From Nonomuraea spiralis (GTDB lineage Bacteria; Actinomycetota; Actinomycetes; Streptosporangiales; Streptosporangiaceae): a stretch of DNA of 64,000 nt. The notes below the pieces were generated by a model. It did not search any database. It had not been told where the DNA came from and saw only the letters and a program-made list of their open reading frames with translations. A program made the translations under genes and the position numbers. The stretch is from positions 310,001-374,000 of the forward strand of contig NZ_BMRC01000004.1 of assembly GCF_014648435.1 (NCBI RefSeq). The letters run 5' to 3'. Of this stretch, positions 32,958 to 42,235 are shown one piece after another. Position 1 is the first letter of the stretch. Each line of letters starts with the position of its first letter.

Positions 32958-33938
32958 ATGCCACGACGACTCACGGGCTTCACCCCGTCCGGCGACCTGC
33001 ACCTCGGCAACTACTTCGGCGCCATAGCCCCGATCATCGCCCAGCAGTCCACCACGGACACCGTCGTCTTCATCTCCGACCTGCACGCGCTCACCCTGGA
33101 CCACGACCCGGCCCTCGTCCGGCAGCGGACCCTGGAGTTCGCCACCCTGCTGCTCGCGGCCGGTACGGACCCCGAGTCCTGTCTGTTCCTCGTCCAGTCG
33201 CACGTGCCCGAGCACACCGAGCTGCACTACCTGCTGGAATGCACCACCGGCTACGGCGAGGCCCAGCGGATGATCCAGTTCAAGGAGAAGTCCAGCCGCC
33301 AGCAGCAGGTACGCATGTCCCTGCTGACCTACCCGATCCTCATGGCCGCCGACATCCTCCTGTACGACACCGACGAGGTCCCGGTCGGCGAGGACCAGCG
33401 CCAGCACGTGGAGCTCGCCAGAACCGTCGCCCAGCGGTTCAACACCCGATATGCACCCGTTTTCACCGTGCCCACGACGGTCAACCCGCCGGTGGCCGCC
33501 CGGCTCATGGACCTGACCTCCCCCACCGACAAGATGAGCAAGTCGGCCGCCTCACCCGGCGGCGCCCTGCGCCTGCTCGACACCCCGGACGTACTCCGCC
33601 GCAAGGTCATGCGCGCGGTCACCGACGCGGACAACACAGTGGCGTACGAACCGGACCGCAAACCCGGCGTCTCCAACCTTCTGGCCATCCTGGCCGCCTG
33701 CACCCACGGCGACCCCAAGGAACTGGCCACCCGGTTCAACCGCTACGGCGAGCTCAAGGAGGCCGTGGCCGACGCGGTCGTGACCACCCTCACGCCCGTC
33801 CGCGACCGCTACCTGCGCCTGTCGGAAGACCCCGGCCACGTCCAGAAGGCCCTGCGCGCCGGCGCCGAACGGGCCCGCGACCTGGCCACCGCCAAGATCC
33901 GCCGGGCCAAGGAGGCCATCGGCCTGCTACCCGTCTGA
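32958..33938 (+). CDS. trpS: Tryptophanyl-tRNA synthetase
   Basis: This 326-residue class Ic synthetase charges tRNA-Trp. The HIGH-type motif is HLGN at residues 15-18 within GDLHLGNYFGA, and the KMSKS loop is K192-M-S-K-S196. GEDQRQHVELAR is the conserved tRNA/ATP region. The ATG has GGGAG nine bases upstream. A leader peptide and attenuator precede it. In Streptomyces an auxiliary, indolmycin-resistant TrpRS is known to be controlled this way; whether this copy is auxiliary or the sole enzyme cannot be told from the window. Confidence 0.94.
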   Translation: MPRRLTGFTPSGDLHLGNYFGAIAPIIAQQSTTDTVVFISDLHALTLDHDPALVRQRTLEFATLLLAAGTDPESCLFLVQSHVPEHTELHYLLECTTGYGEAQRMIQFKEKSSRQQQVRMSLLTYPILMAADILLYDTDEVPVGEDQRQHVELARTVAQRFNTRYAPVFTVPTTVNPPVAARLMDLTSPTDKMSKSAASPGGALRLLDTPDVLRRKVMRAVTDADNTVAYEPDRKPGVSNLLAILAACTHGDPKELATRFNRYGELKEAVADAVVTTLTPVRDRYLRLSEDPGHVQKALRAGAERARDLATAKIRRAKEAIGLLPV

Positions 33939-34517
33939 CTGCGACACCCCGAACCGCCCGACCGCCTCTGAACCCGCCCAGAGGCGGTCCCCACCCGCGG
34001 ATCCCGTGACGCCTTCCACCCGGGACCTCCTCGCCCTGCCGCGCACCCTTCGACGTACGGGGGCGGCCCGCGGGTCGTAGCCGGACCATCGAACCAGGGC
34101 GATGGCGAGACCGACGACGATCGTGACCACACCAGAGGCGAAGGCCAGGAGCGCCACGAGGCTCTCGCCGTCCGGATCCCCGATACCGGGGGGATCTCCG
34201 TCGATCCAGCCCATCGTGGCCCATGCCAGCGCGGCGACGATCACACCGAACACGCTCGTGACCGCCCCCAGCACGAAGCCGGGAGGACGGGACCACAAAC
34301 CCAGGGCGGCGAGCACCAGGCCGGCCACCAGCCCGACAGGGACGGCGATGAACTGGCCCACCTCCAGCAGGATCAGGGCACTGAGCCGCGCCTGCTCGAA
34401 ATCCTCGCCGCGTCGCAGCCACATGAGCGGCATCACCACGCCGCCGAGAAGGCCGATCGCCAGTAACCGGAGCATCGCCACGTACAGCATGATCGTGGAT
34501 CGCCGTCCGGCACGCAC
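33927..34517 (-). CDS. Membrane protein of unknown function
   Basis: The 196-residue protein has four predicted helices (about 10-34, 48-72, 79-101, 118-141) and a basic, Arg-rich C-terminal tail. An acidic loop (DGDPPGIGDPDGES) separates helices 3 and 4. ATG 34490 (MLYVAMLRLL) is an alternative start nine residues in. No family is recognised. Its 3' end overlaps trpS by 12 bases in convergent orientation. Confidence 0.6.
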   Translation of the reverse strand: MRAGRRSTIMLYVAMLRLLAIGLLGGVVMPLMWLRRGEDFEQARLSALILLEVGQFIAVPVGLVAGLVLAALGLWSRPPGFVLGAVTSVFGVIVAALAWATMGWIDGDPPGIGDPDGESLVALLAFASGVVTIVVGLAIALVRWSGYDPRAAPVRRRVRGRARRSRVEGVTGSAGGDRLWAGSEAVGRFGVSQSDG

Positions 34518-34563
34518 CTGCGATCGCGGGGGTGGTTTCGTTCGGCTGGGCTGTTCGTCTGGG

Positions 34564-37182
34564 CTATTCGTCGAGCGTGAGGTCGGCCAGCTGGCCGCGG
34601 GCGGTGACGCCGAGCTTGGGGAACGCCTTGTACAGGTGCTGGCCCACGGTGCGCGGGCTCAGGAACAGGTGCGCGGCGATGTCCCGGTTCGACAACCCCG
34701 TGGCGGCGAGCTGCACGATCTGCCGTTCCTGCGGGGTGAGCCGCACGAATCGGTCGGCGCCGGTGCGGCGCGGCGCGCTCCAGCCCGTGGCGCCCAGTTC
34801 AGTACGCGCCCGCTCGGCCCACGGCTCGGCGCCGAGGCGTTCGAAGACCTCCAGCGCGGCCCGCAACTGCTCCTGGGCCTCGCCGGTGTGGCGGGCCCTG
34901 CGCAGCCACTCCCCGTACAGGAGTTCGGTACGCGCGCGGTCGAAGGGACGTTCGTGGGCGGCCAGCGCGGCGCGGAAGTGCGCCCCGGGGTCGCCGGAGC
35001 CGTCCAGCAGGGCGCGGCATCGGGCGACCAGGGCGTCGGCCCAGCGCTGATCCAGCATCGCCGCCCAAGCCTCCAGCCGGGCGAACGGCTCCACGGCACG
35101 GGCGATCCGGCCGCTGCGCAGCGCGGCCTCGACCAGGTCGGGGACGTGGTGCATGGCCTGGATCCGGTTTCGGGACCGGCCGTAGACGAGCGACTCCAGG
35201 CTGAGCAGGGCCTGCTCGGAGCGTCCTTGGCCGAGATCCAGCAGGGCGAGCGCGCCCGGGTGCGCCGTGGCCGGGTCGAGCGCCTCGCCCCGGACCGCCG
35301 CGTACTGGTCCAGCAGCCCGGCGGCCTGGCGCGCCCACGCGGGCTGGCTGGTGTCGTCGGCGATGGCCACAGCCTCGCTGGCCAGGCCGCGCGCCTCGGC
35401 GTGGCGGCCGCGCGCGTACTCGACCCGGGAGAGGAACGTCAGCGCCTGCGGCAACAGGCCGACCATGCCCTCGGCCCGAATCGTGGCGGTCGCCGCGGAG
35501 GCCAGCATGTGGGTACGGGCGTCGTACTCGGCCAGGCCCAGCCCGCCGATCAGCAGCAGCCCGCGACGGTCGGCCTTCGCCAGCGCGCGAGCCGACTCCA
35601 CGACCTCGGCCAGGGGCGGAAGCCCGTCAGCCGGCCGCCCGAGCGCCATGGCGATGAACCAGCGCGACAGCCGGTGAACCGGGACGACCTCGTCGCCGGG
35701 CGGCACCTGGAGCGCGTCGAGCTGTTCGGCGGTGCGCCAGGCCATGTCGCGATCCCCGTCGAACCAGATCATGGACGCGGCGTCGAGCAGGAGCCAGGCG
35801 GCCGAGCGCGGATCGGCGGCCCGCAGATGGTCGACGCCCGCCGACAACATCGCGTGCGCTCCGGTGAGAAGTCCTTCGCCGTAGTCGGAGCAGGCGCGTA
35901 CCCGGATCAATCGGGAGGTCAGCTCCGTGTCGGGATTGCCGGCGCCCTCGGCCAGGTCCCTGGCCCGGTCGAAGCGGCCGCTGAACTCGGTGGCCTCGGC
36001 GGCCAGCGTGAGCCTGCGCGCCCGGTCCGCGACCTCTGGACTCAGCGCGGCGGCGCGCTCGTAGGCCGCCGCGGCGGCGGCGTACCCGCTGCGGGAGTGG
36101 GCGCGGGCGGCGGCCGCCTCCAGCCGGGCCGCCACCTGCTCGTCGGGGGCCAGCGTGGCCACGGCCAGGTGCCAGGCGCTCCGGTCGGCGTCCGCGGTAC
36201 GGTCCAGGGCCTGGCTGAGCGCGTGGTGCACGGTCAACTGCCTGGCCAGCGGCGTACGCTGCCGGACGGCCGCGCGTACCAGGGGGTGGCGGAACTCCAG
36301 CCGCTTGCCCTCGCCCAGGACGACCAGCCCGGCCGCGAGCACCCGTTCCAGGTCCTCCGGCGTACTGCCCAGCCCCCCGGCGGCGGCCAGTACGACGCCC
36401 GGCTCACCCGTGCTGTCGGCGGCGGCGACCTGGAGCATGACCTGGGCGCTGGTCGGCAGCCCGTCGGCCTGCGCGGCGAACGCCTCCTCCAGGCGGACGG
36501 TGAGGGAGAGTTCGTCGGCGGGACCGTGCGACTTGGGCAGTTCGATGAGCGCCAGCGGGTTGCCCGCAGCCTCGGCGAGGATCCGCTGCCGGAACCCGGC
36601 GGGCAGGGTGCGGCCGGCGGAGTCGAGCAGTTCCACGGCCGCCGCCTCGTCCAGGCCGGACAGCTCCAGCACGGGCAGTCCCTTGGCCTCGAACCCCGGA
36701 CGCGCGGCGAACACCATCACCACGCCTTCGGCTCCGAGCCGCCGGGCCGCGATCAGCAGCGCTTCGGCCGAGGCGTGATCCAGCCATTGAGCGTCGTCGA
36801 TCAGGCACACCACCGGCCCGTTCTCGGCCAGCTCCGACAGCAGCGACAGGACCGCCAGCCCGATCAGGAAGCGGTCTCCCGTACCGCTCTCGCCGAGCCC
36901 GAAGGCACCGCGCAGGGCGGCCGCCTGCCGGTCCGGGATGCGCTCCAGGCTGCCGAGCACCGACCTGAGCAGCATGTGCAGCGCGCTGAACGGCAACTCC
37001 GCCTCGGCCTCGATGCCCGTGGTCCTCAGGACGTGGGCGCCGCTCCCGTCGGCGTGACCGAGCAGGGCGGTCTTGCCGATGCCGGGCTCCCCGCGCACGA
37101 CCAGGGCGCCGCTGACTCCCTCCCGCGCGCCCTCCAGCAACGCATCGAGCATCTTCGACTCATGAACCCGCCCACACAACAT
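34564..37182 (-). CDS. Large ATP-binding LuxR-type regulator (LAL family)
   Basis: The 872-residue protein from ATG 37182 has an N-terminal AAA/STAND ATPase with Walker A GEPGIGKTALL and Walker B-like VVCLIDDAQWLD. A long helical TPR-like middle follows, then a C-terminal LuxR helix-turn-helix (LTPQERQIVQLAATGLSNRDIAAHLFLSPRTVGQHLYKAF). LAL regulators usually activate adjacent operons. It is divergent from the epoxide-hydrolase-like gene, 63 bases away, which is the obvious candidate target. A frame extension upstream of 37182 is the complement of that gene and is not coding. Confidence 0.9.
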   Translation of the reverse strand: MLCGRVHESKMLDALLEGAREGVSGALVVRGEPGIGKTALLGHADGSGAHVLRTTGIEAEAELPFSALHMLLRSVLGSLERIPDRQAAALRGAFGLGESGTGDRFLIGLAVLSLLSELAENGPVVCLIDDAQWLDHASAEALLIAARRLGAEGVVMVFAARPGFEAKGLPVLELSGLDEAAAVELLDSAGRTLPAGFRQRILAEAAGNPLALIELPKSHGPADELSLTVRLEEAFAAQADGLPTSAQVMLQVAAADSTGEPGVVLAAAGGLGSTPEDLERVLAAGLVVLGEGKRLEFRHPLVRAAVRQRTPLARQLTVHHALSQALDRTADADRSAWHLAVATLAPDEQVAARLEAAAARAHSRSGYAAAAAAYERAAALSPEVADRARRLTLAAEATEFSGRFDRARDLAEGAGNPDTELTSRLIRVRACSDYGEGLLTGAHAMLSAGVDHLRAADPRSAAWLLLDAASMIWFDGDRDMAWRTAEQLDALQVPPGDEVVPVHRLSRWFIAMALGRPADGLPPLAEVVESARALAKADRRGLLLIGGLGLAEYDARTHMLASAATATIRAEGMVGLLPQALTFLSRVEYARGRHAEARGLASEAVAIADDTSQPAWARQAAGLLDQYAAVRGEALDPATAHPGALALLDLGQGRSEQALLSLESLVYGRSRNRIQAMHHVPDLVEAALRSGRIARAVEPFARLEAWAAMLDQRWADALVARCRALLDGSGDPGAHFRAALAAHERPFDRARTELLYGEWLRRARHTGEAQEQLRAALEVFERLGAEPWAERARTELGATGWSAPRRTGADRFVRLTPQERQIVQLAATGLSNRDIAAHLFLSPRTVGQHLYKAFPKLGVTARGQLADLTLDE

Positions 37183-37245
37183 TGGTCGAACATACCTATG
37201 CGATGACTCATGCCGAGATAAAGGGACGCTTCTACCGTTATCGAC

Positions 37246-38361
37246 ATGAAGCCCTACAGCGTGAACATTCCTCAGTCCGACCTCGATGACCTGCACGAAC
37301 GGCTGCGCCGTACCCGTTGGACCCGTGAGATCGCCGGGCAGGGCTGGAGTCGCGGTGTGCCCCTCGACTACCTCAAGGGGCTGACCGACTACTGGCTCAA
37401 CGACTTCGACTGGCGGGCGGCCGAGACCGAGTACAACAAGCACCCGCAGTTCGTCACCGAGATCGACGGGCAGAACATCCACTTCTTCCACATCAGGTCG
37501 AGCTCCGAGACCGCGCTGCCGCTGCTGCTCCTGCCTGACAACCCGGGCGGCGTGATCGGTTTCCTCGACGTCCTCGACGACCTGTCGCGCGACTTCCACC
37601 TCGTCGTCCCCACCTGCCCGGGTGTCGGTCTGTCCGGATACGTCACCGAGCCCGGCTGGACCGTCCCGCGCACGGCGGCGGCCTTCGCCGAGCTGATGTC
37701 CCGGCTCGGCTACGACCGGTACGGCACGCAGGGCGGCGGCGGAGGCGCCAACCTCGGCCTGGAGCTGGCCCGCCAGGCGCCGGAGCGGGTGGTGGGCGTG
37801 CACGTCAACGCCTGGGTCGCCTTCCCCTCGCCGGACGAGAGCGAGTTCACCGCCGACGAACAGCGACGCCTCGGCATCATGCAGAACTTCATGCAGGACG
37901 GGCTGGGATTCAACCAGATCATGTCGACCCGTCCGCAGACGCTCGCGTACGGGTTGTCCGACTCGCCCGTGGGCCAGCTCGCCTGGATCGTGGAGAAGTT
38001 CAAGGAGTGGACCGATTCCTCCGCCGAGCTGCCCGAGGACGCCTTCTCCCGCGACCGGGTGCTGACCGAGGTGAGCCTCATGTGGTTCACCGCCACCGCG
38101 GGCTCGGTCGCCAACCTCTATTACGAGGTCGGTCACGACCCGGGCGCCTACGCCCCCAAGCCGCGGGTGACCGTGCCCACGGCCGTACTGCTGGCCAAGG
38201 ACGACGTCACGATCCGCCGCTTCGCCGACCGGGACGCCGACGTCCAGCGCTGGACCGAGCTCGACCGCGGCGGCGCCTATCTGGCGCTTGAGGTGCCGGA
38301 CTTGCTGGCGGCGGACGTACGGGCGTTCTTCGGCCCGCTGGCCTCCACAGCCGGCGCCTGA
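37246..38361 (+). CDS. Epoxide-hydrolase-family protein lacking catalytic residues
   Basis: The 371-residue protein has the EHN N-terminal domain (MKPYSVNIPQSDLDDLHERLRRTRWT) and full alpha/beta hydrolase length. The catalytic motifs are replaced. Oxyanion HGWPG is PDNPG (97-101), nucleophile loop QGGDWG is QGGGGG (162-167, Asp to Gly165), and the GGHFAALE histidine is Ala344 in GGAYLALE. It should not hydrolyse epoxides by the known mechanism. The frame is intact, so it may be a binding or sensing pseudo-enzyme. Divergent from the LAL regulator. Confidence 0.82.
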   Translation: MKPYSVNIPQSDLDDLHERLRRTRWTREIAGQGWSRGVPLDYLKGLTDYWLNDFDWRAAETEYNKHPQFVTEIDGQNIHFFHIRSSSETALPLLLLPDNPGGVIGFLDVLDDLSRDFHLVVPTCPGVGLSGYVTEPGWTVPRTAAAFAELMSRLGYDRYGTQGGGGGANLGLELARQAPERVVGVHVNAWVAFPSPDESEFTADEQRRLGIMQNFMQDGLGFNQIMSTRPQTLAYGLSDSPVGQLAWIVEKFKEWTDSSAELPEDAFSRDRVLTEVSLMWFTATAGSVANLYYEVGHDPGAYAPKPRVTVPTAVLLAKDDVTIRRFADRDADVQRWTELDRGGAYLALEVPDLLAADVRAFFGPLASTAGA

Positions 38362-38386
38362 CCCTGGCACCCGCCTTGTTCAGGTG

Positions 38387-38605
38387 TCAGACCAGTACCA
38401 GGCAGATCGCGAACGGGAGGGGGATGAGCGTTGCCGTACCGAGCCAGGCCGCGAGTCCCCGCCCGCTTGGCGAGGTCGTCCGTACTCCTGCAGTCCATCG
38501 GCAGGTATTCGGTCAGCAGCCACCACTCTGAACAGAGCGGCATGCTCGCGGGCACGCCCAGAGCGAGGTTGACCAGGGCGGGCCCCGAAAGACCGCCCCT
38601 GGCAA
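38387..38605 (-). pseudogene. Possible C-terminal remnant of a membrane transporter
   Basis: The minus strand reads GLSGPALVNLALGVP, then SEWWLLTEYLPM, and after a frame change AAWLGTATLIPLPFAICLVLV before a stop at 38387. The hydrophobic segments resemble the end of an MFS-type permease broken by frameshift. No start or signature is present. Nothing else is supported between 38362 and 38907. Confidence 0.3.
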
Positions 38606-38907
38606 CCTACGGTGGACAACCGTACGGCGGCGATCGCGAGAGCTGGATCCGTCCGGCGCGGCACCCCTTACCGGGGCGTTCGACCAGCACATCGGGGCCG
38701 GCGCGTGGCGCCGGCCCCGATGTCCCACCGCTGTCCGGAACCACCCCCAGGTCCCAGACCTCACGCCCGAACGGCGCGGCGGCCCTTGAAGCTTTCATCT
38801 CAGCGGAGCTCGTCGCCCCGATCCTGCCCGCACCTCCACGATCTCCGCCGTACCGGCAACCCTCTGGCCGGTCTCAAGGTACGTACGGGAAACGACCGAC
38901 AGCGAGG

Positions 38908-39660
38908 TCAGACCCTGACATCGGCCCGCCCCCGCGAGGAGCCGATGTAGCCCGACGCCGGCGAATTCCTCTTCTTCAGCGTCGCGACACCGACGGCCGC
39001 CAGCCACATCGCGGCGATGCCGTTGAACATCGCGACCGCACCCCAGCCGTTGGAGGCGTAGAACTCCGACGAATTGAAGCCGAAGAACATCGACGGCACT
39101 CCGGCCAGGTGCAGTGCGGCGATGGCGAACGACGACCCGCCGACCCACCGGGGAAGTGCGCGGGTGCGCAGCACCGCGTACCCGAAGGCGACACCGAAGA
39201 CCACCAGCATCAGGTGGCTGATGGAACCGTAGAGCAGGTAGGTGGGTACGGTGCGGGTCGGGTCGATCAACTCGGTGGCCTTGATGGCACTGCTGCCTTC
39301 GAACCCCTTGGCGACCATGTCGACGATCGTCCATGCCACGCCGGCGGTACCGGCGACCGCGCCGAACCATTCGTACCGGGCGTCGGCCCGCGTGATCAGG
39401 GACCGGACCCCGGCCATGAAGACCAGGAACAGCGTGAGCGCGAAGAAGTTGAAGAGCGTACGGGTGAGGATCAGCCAGTCCGGCATGAGGGCGCCGGTCT
39501 CGACACCGCAGGCCGGGGGGTCACACGCAGGGACCACGAAGTAGAGGGGAAGTTCGGCCATCGCGAAGACGGCGCCGAGGATCGCGGCCCAGCCGATCCA
39601 ACGACGGGCCACGGCCGGGAGGTGAATCTGTGTCGGTAATGAAGTGTTCATGGCATGCAC
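38908..39660 (-). CDS. Multi-pass membrane protein of unknown function
   Basis: The 250-residue protein has about seven helices. The first loop contains CDPPACGVETG with two cysteines outside the membrane. Aromatic-rich loops follow (GSISHLMLVVFGVAFGYAVL, MFFGFNSSEFYASNGWGAVAMF). ATG 39651 (MNTSLPTQIHLP) is an alternative start. It is divergent from the TetR gene at 39713 with a dyad operator overlapping its start region, so TetR-controlled expression is likely. No transport family is recognised. Confidence 0.65.
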   Translation of the reverse strand: MHAMNTSLPTQIHLPAVARRWIGWAAILGAVFAMAELPLYFVVPACDPPACGVETGALMPDWLILTRTLFNFFALTLFLVFMAGVRSLITRADARYEWFGAVAGTAGVAWTIVDMVAKGFEGSSAIKATELIDPTRTVPTYLLYGSISHLMLVVFGVAFGYAVLRTRALPRWVGGSSFAIAALHLAGVPSMFFGFNSSEFYASNGWGAVAMFNGIAAMWLAAVGVATLKKRNSPASGYIGSSRGRADVRV

Positions 39661-39676
39661 AGTATCAACAACTGTG
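39658..39676. promoter_or_regulatory. Dyad operator between membrane-protein and TetR genes
   Basis: CACAGT-atcaaca-ACTGTG is a perfect 6-bp inverted repeat with a 7-base spacer. It overlaps the start of the membrane-protein gene and lies 37-46 bases ahead of the TetR start codons. Confidence 0.55.
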
Positions 39677-39712
39677 TAAGGCGTCTACTATTTAAGGGAG
39701 ATCTTCGAGAGG

Positions 39713-40534
39713 ATGCCGGCCATGACCCCACGCAAGAGCTCCGGACGCGACCTCACGCGAGATCGCGAGATCGCGTCCGATCGCGCGCACATCGATGACG
39801 CCGACCTCGAAGCGCTGCCGCCGGGCCTGGCCGCGGCCTGGGGCGTCGTCGACACCGGGGGGCGGCGCGGTCCGAAGCCGGCGCACAGCGTCGAGAAGAT
39901 CATCGCGGTCGCGACGGAACTGGCCGACGAGGAAGGCATCGCCGCCGCCTCGCTGCCGAAGGTGGCCGCCCGGATCGGCGTGACCACCAACGCGCTGTAC
40001 CGCTACGTCAGCTCCAAGGACGAGCTCATCGTGCTCCTGGCCGACCGCGCCTGGGGCGACCCGCCCGCGCTGCCCGACGACGATTGGCGAGAGGCGGCCG
40101 CGCTGTGGTCACGCCAGCTGTTCGAACGTTTCCTCTCCCGTCCATGGCTGCTGGACGTACCGACGACCGTCTCCCTGACTCCGCACAACGCGGCCTGGCT
40201 GGATGCTCTGATCACCGCACTCGGGTCGACCGGCATGGAGGCGCAGCAGATGCTGAACTGCGCGTACCTCCTGGACAGCCACGCCCGCTACGGCGCCAAC
40301 CTGCGGCGCAACACTCCGACACCGGCCGCGTTGCGCCGCGCGAACCCTGATCAGCAACGAGCGGTACGCGCGGTCCGCGTGTTCCTGGACAGCCAACTCC
40401 GCTCCCGCAACCTGAACGCCGTCGCGGACGCCATGGAGGACCCGATGTTCCTCTCCGACGAAACCCCGCTCGACGGCTTCGAATTCGGCCTCGCAAGAAT
40501 CCTCGACGGCATCGAGGCGCACGTTCAGCGGTGA
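39713..40534 (+). CDS. TetR-family regulator (TetR_C-type)
   Basis: A 273-residue regulator has an unusually long ~60-residue N-terminal extension before the helix-turn-helix (GIAAASLPKVAARIGVTTNALYRYVSSKDELI). The C-terminal domain is of the TetR/ActR kind. ATG 39722 fits GAGAGG at 39707-39712 better than ATG 39713, which removes three residues. It probably represses the divergent membrane-protein gene through the 39658 dyad. Confidence 0.85.
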   Translation: MPAMTPRKSSGRDLTRDREIASDRAHIDDADLEALPPGLAAAWGVVDTGGRRGPKPAHSVEKIIAVATELADEEGIAAASLPKVAARIGVTTNALYRYVSSKDELIVLLADRAWGDPPALPDDDWREAAALWSRQLFERFLSRPWLLDVPTTVSLTPHNAAWLDALITALGSTGMEAQQMLNCAYLLDSHARYGANLRRNTPTPAALRRANPDQQRAVRAVRVFLDSQLRSRNLNAVADAMEDPMFLSDETPLDGFEFGLARILDGIEAHVQR

Positions 40535-40570
40535 GAACGTCCCAACAGCCGGCCCGTCGCACGGAAGGTC

Positions 40571-40603
40571 GCCGACGCGGGAGCCCCATCACCCCGCGTC
40601 GGC
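40571..40603 (+). terminator. Terminator of the TetR gene
   Basis: A perfect 11-bp stem (40571-40581 with 40593-40603) and 11-base loop lie 37 bases after the stop. From here to 40882 no gene is visible. Confidence 0.65.
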
Positions 40604-40882
40604 CCATTCATTCCGCACGCCGAGCACTCTGGCCCGTACCCGGATACCGATCTTGATCACTTCCGAATAAGAGGACCTGATCCCGCTGCCGGCAGCGCAG
40701 AGGATTCTCACTACCCACCCGCAAGAAGCCAAGGCCCGCGACGGGTCGAGGGATACGGCATCAACATCTCCGCCTCCTACAGTGGTGTCCCGGAGGACGG
40801 CGGGATCCTGTGCTGAAACCGCCTCACAAAAAGTGAATTGCCAATCCTCAGCCCCGCCCCAAGATGTGAGGGCGTGGAGTGG

Positions 40883-41092
40883 TTAGCGGTGACGAACAGC
40901 CGCTTCAATTCGAAGAGTCAACCCGACCAGAACCACGAGCATGAACACTCCGAGAACCTGCCACGGAGGCTCACCCTCTGCGATAAACAGAGCTCCCCCG
41001 CAAAGAGCCAGACCCAACAGCAGAATAAGGGTGCCACACAGACGAACGGTGTCAATCTTGTCCGCCTCGGTGGGTGGGGTTGTATGGAGCAC
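40883..41092 (-). CDS. Small membrane protein (69 residues)
   Basis: GTG 41092 has an ideal GGAGGAG seven bases upstream. The product has two helices (about 17-39, VRLCGTLILLLGLALCGGALFIA, and 45-62, QVLGVFMLVVLVGLTLRI) joined by a short acidic loop. No family is recognised. The strong ribosome binding site is the main evidence that it is real. Confidence 0.55.
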   Translation of the reverse strand: MLHTTPPTEADKIDTVRLCGTLILLLGLALCGGALFIAEGEPPWQVLGVFMLVVLVGLTLRIEAAVRHR

Positions 41093-41538
41093 CGTTCATC
41101 TCCTCCCTACCGCGGTCATGGCGAGAGCATCCCACGTTGATCCACGATCCGGAAGCTACGCAGGCGTTCGCTCACGCTGCTCCACTCCGTTCCCAATTGG
41201 GCGATCAGGAACGCGATGAAGCAAGACGAGGTTCGACAGGAACATCCTCGAACTTGCGCGCCGTACCCGAGGAACGTGCCGACCGGCCATCCCAAGCGCT
41301 CATCGTGGCCCAAGGAGCACACACGACTTCCAAGGGGGAACTGTGAGCGCGATCCTGGTCAGCGCCCAGTGGACGCCACCGCACTGATCGCATACCCATC
41401 CGCTGCGTTCCACCGTCGTTCGCCTTCGACGCTGTACGCCCAGGAAGCCATCACCTTGCAGAGCCTTCCACCCCTTCCGGCGGGGCGGGGTACCCGCGAT
41501 CATGGTCAGCTCATCGCACCCCCGGCAGAGGAGCGGAC
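41093..41538. other. Gene-free stretch
   Basis: Short frames on both strands (the longest about 107 codons, plus strand) lack ribosome binding sites and recognisable sequence. Nothing functional is identified in these 446 bases beyond the ribosome binding site of the next gene. Confidence 0.4.
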
Positions 41539-41793
41539 GTGACCTTGGAAATGGATGTTGTGACCGCCATCGACCAGTACTTCGCCCGGTACGGAAGACG
41601 GCGCCACAGACTCGCCCGCCTGTATCGCAGCACGGTGGAGTTCATGGTCGACGAGTACGGGACAGAAGCCCTTGACCGGCTCGAGATGGACATCCAGTGT
41701 CCATGCTGCGACCAGGAACAGGACCGCGTTGAACGGCTGTCGTGGATGAAATCCAAGTACCGGCGACGGAACAACGCCCGTCAACGAACCTGA
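41539..41793 (+). CDS. Small hypothetical protein with CPCC motif
   Basis: GTG 41539 follows GAGGAG by six bases. The 84-residue product is helical and basic (FARYGRRRHRLARLYRSTVEFMVDEYG). A CPCC motif in MDIQCPCCDQEQDR may bind metal. Homology is not recognised. It is the only supportable frame in this stretch and lies just before structured repeat copy A. Confidence 0.5.
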   Translation: MTLEMDVVTAIDQYFARYGRRRHRLARLYRSTVEFMVDEYGTEALDRLEMDIQCPCCDQEQDRVERLSWMKSKYRRRNNARQRT

Positions 41794-41923
41794 AGCGGCA
41801 CCGGCCTCCGCTTCGGTGGGAGAGCTCGAATCCCTGACTTCTGCTACAAGGCCCCAAACAACCTCCGTGAGTGTACGTAGACGTCCACCGCCTCGCCGTT
41901 CGTCCTCGTTCACTGAAGTTCGA

Positions 41924-42106
41924 GATCGTCCGTACGGGCTGCATCTGTGCGGCGGCGCGGCCGTGCCGGCGTGCGGTGCCCGGCCCGGTGTCCCGCCGCC
42001 GGCGGATACCGGCCCCCAGGCCGCACGCCCGGACGGCGGGCGGGCGGAGGGCCGGAAGTACGGCGACGCGCCGCGTCCCGTTCGATCCCTGCAAGATCAA
42101 TTCGGC
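41924..42106 (+). repeat. Structured GC-rich repeat, copy A
   Basis: Most of these 183 bases recur at 52331-52542. The near-identical core starts GTGCGGTGCCCGG (from 41971) and runs through a GGCGGGCGGGCGG stretch. It folds: GCGTGCGG (41969-41976) pairs with CCGCACGC (42021-42028), enclosing a hairpin GGTGTCC...GGATACC; CGCCCG/CGGGCG forms a second hairpin just after. Between the copies the inner hairpin arms change together. Reading frames through it look spurious. It may be a structured RNA or a small mobile repeat. Confidence 0.6.
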
Positions 42107-42235
42107 GGCCTGGACGGGAACGGGTCTCCGGTCGTGCTCGGCGCCTATGCCTCTCTTCGGCTCTCCGCTCATGGTGGGACGTTCTTCCTGTGCCCCCGGC
42201 GGGCGAGCCGCCCTCCCATCGTCGCGCCTCTGGGG

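Noticed and set aside
37183..38370. Upstream extension of the LAL regulator to 1268 residues
   Set aside because: The extra 396 codons are the complement of the epoxide-hydrolase-like gene; homology begins at MLCGRVHESK.
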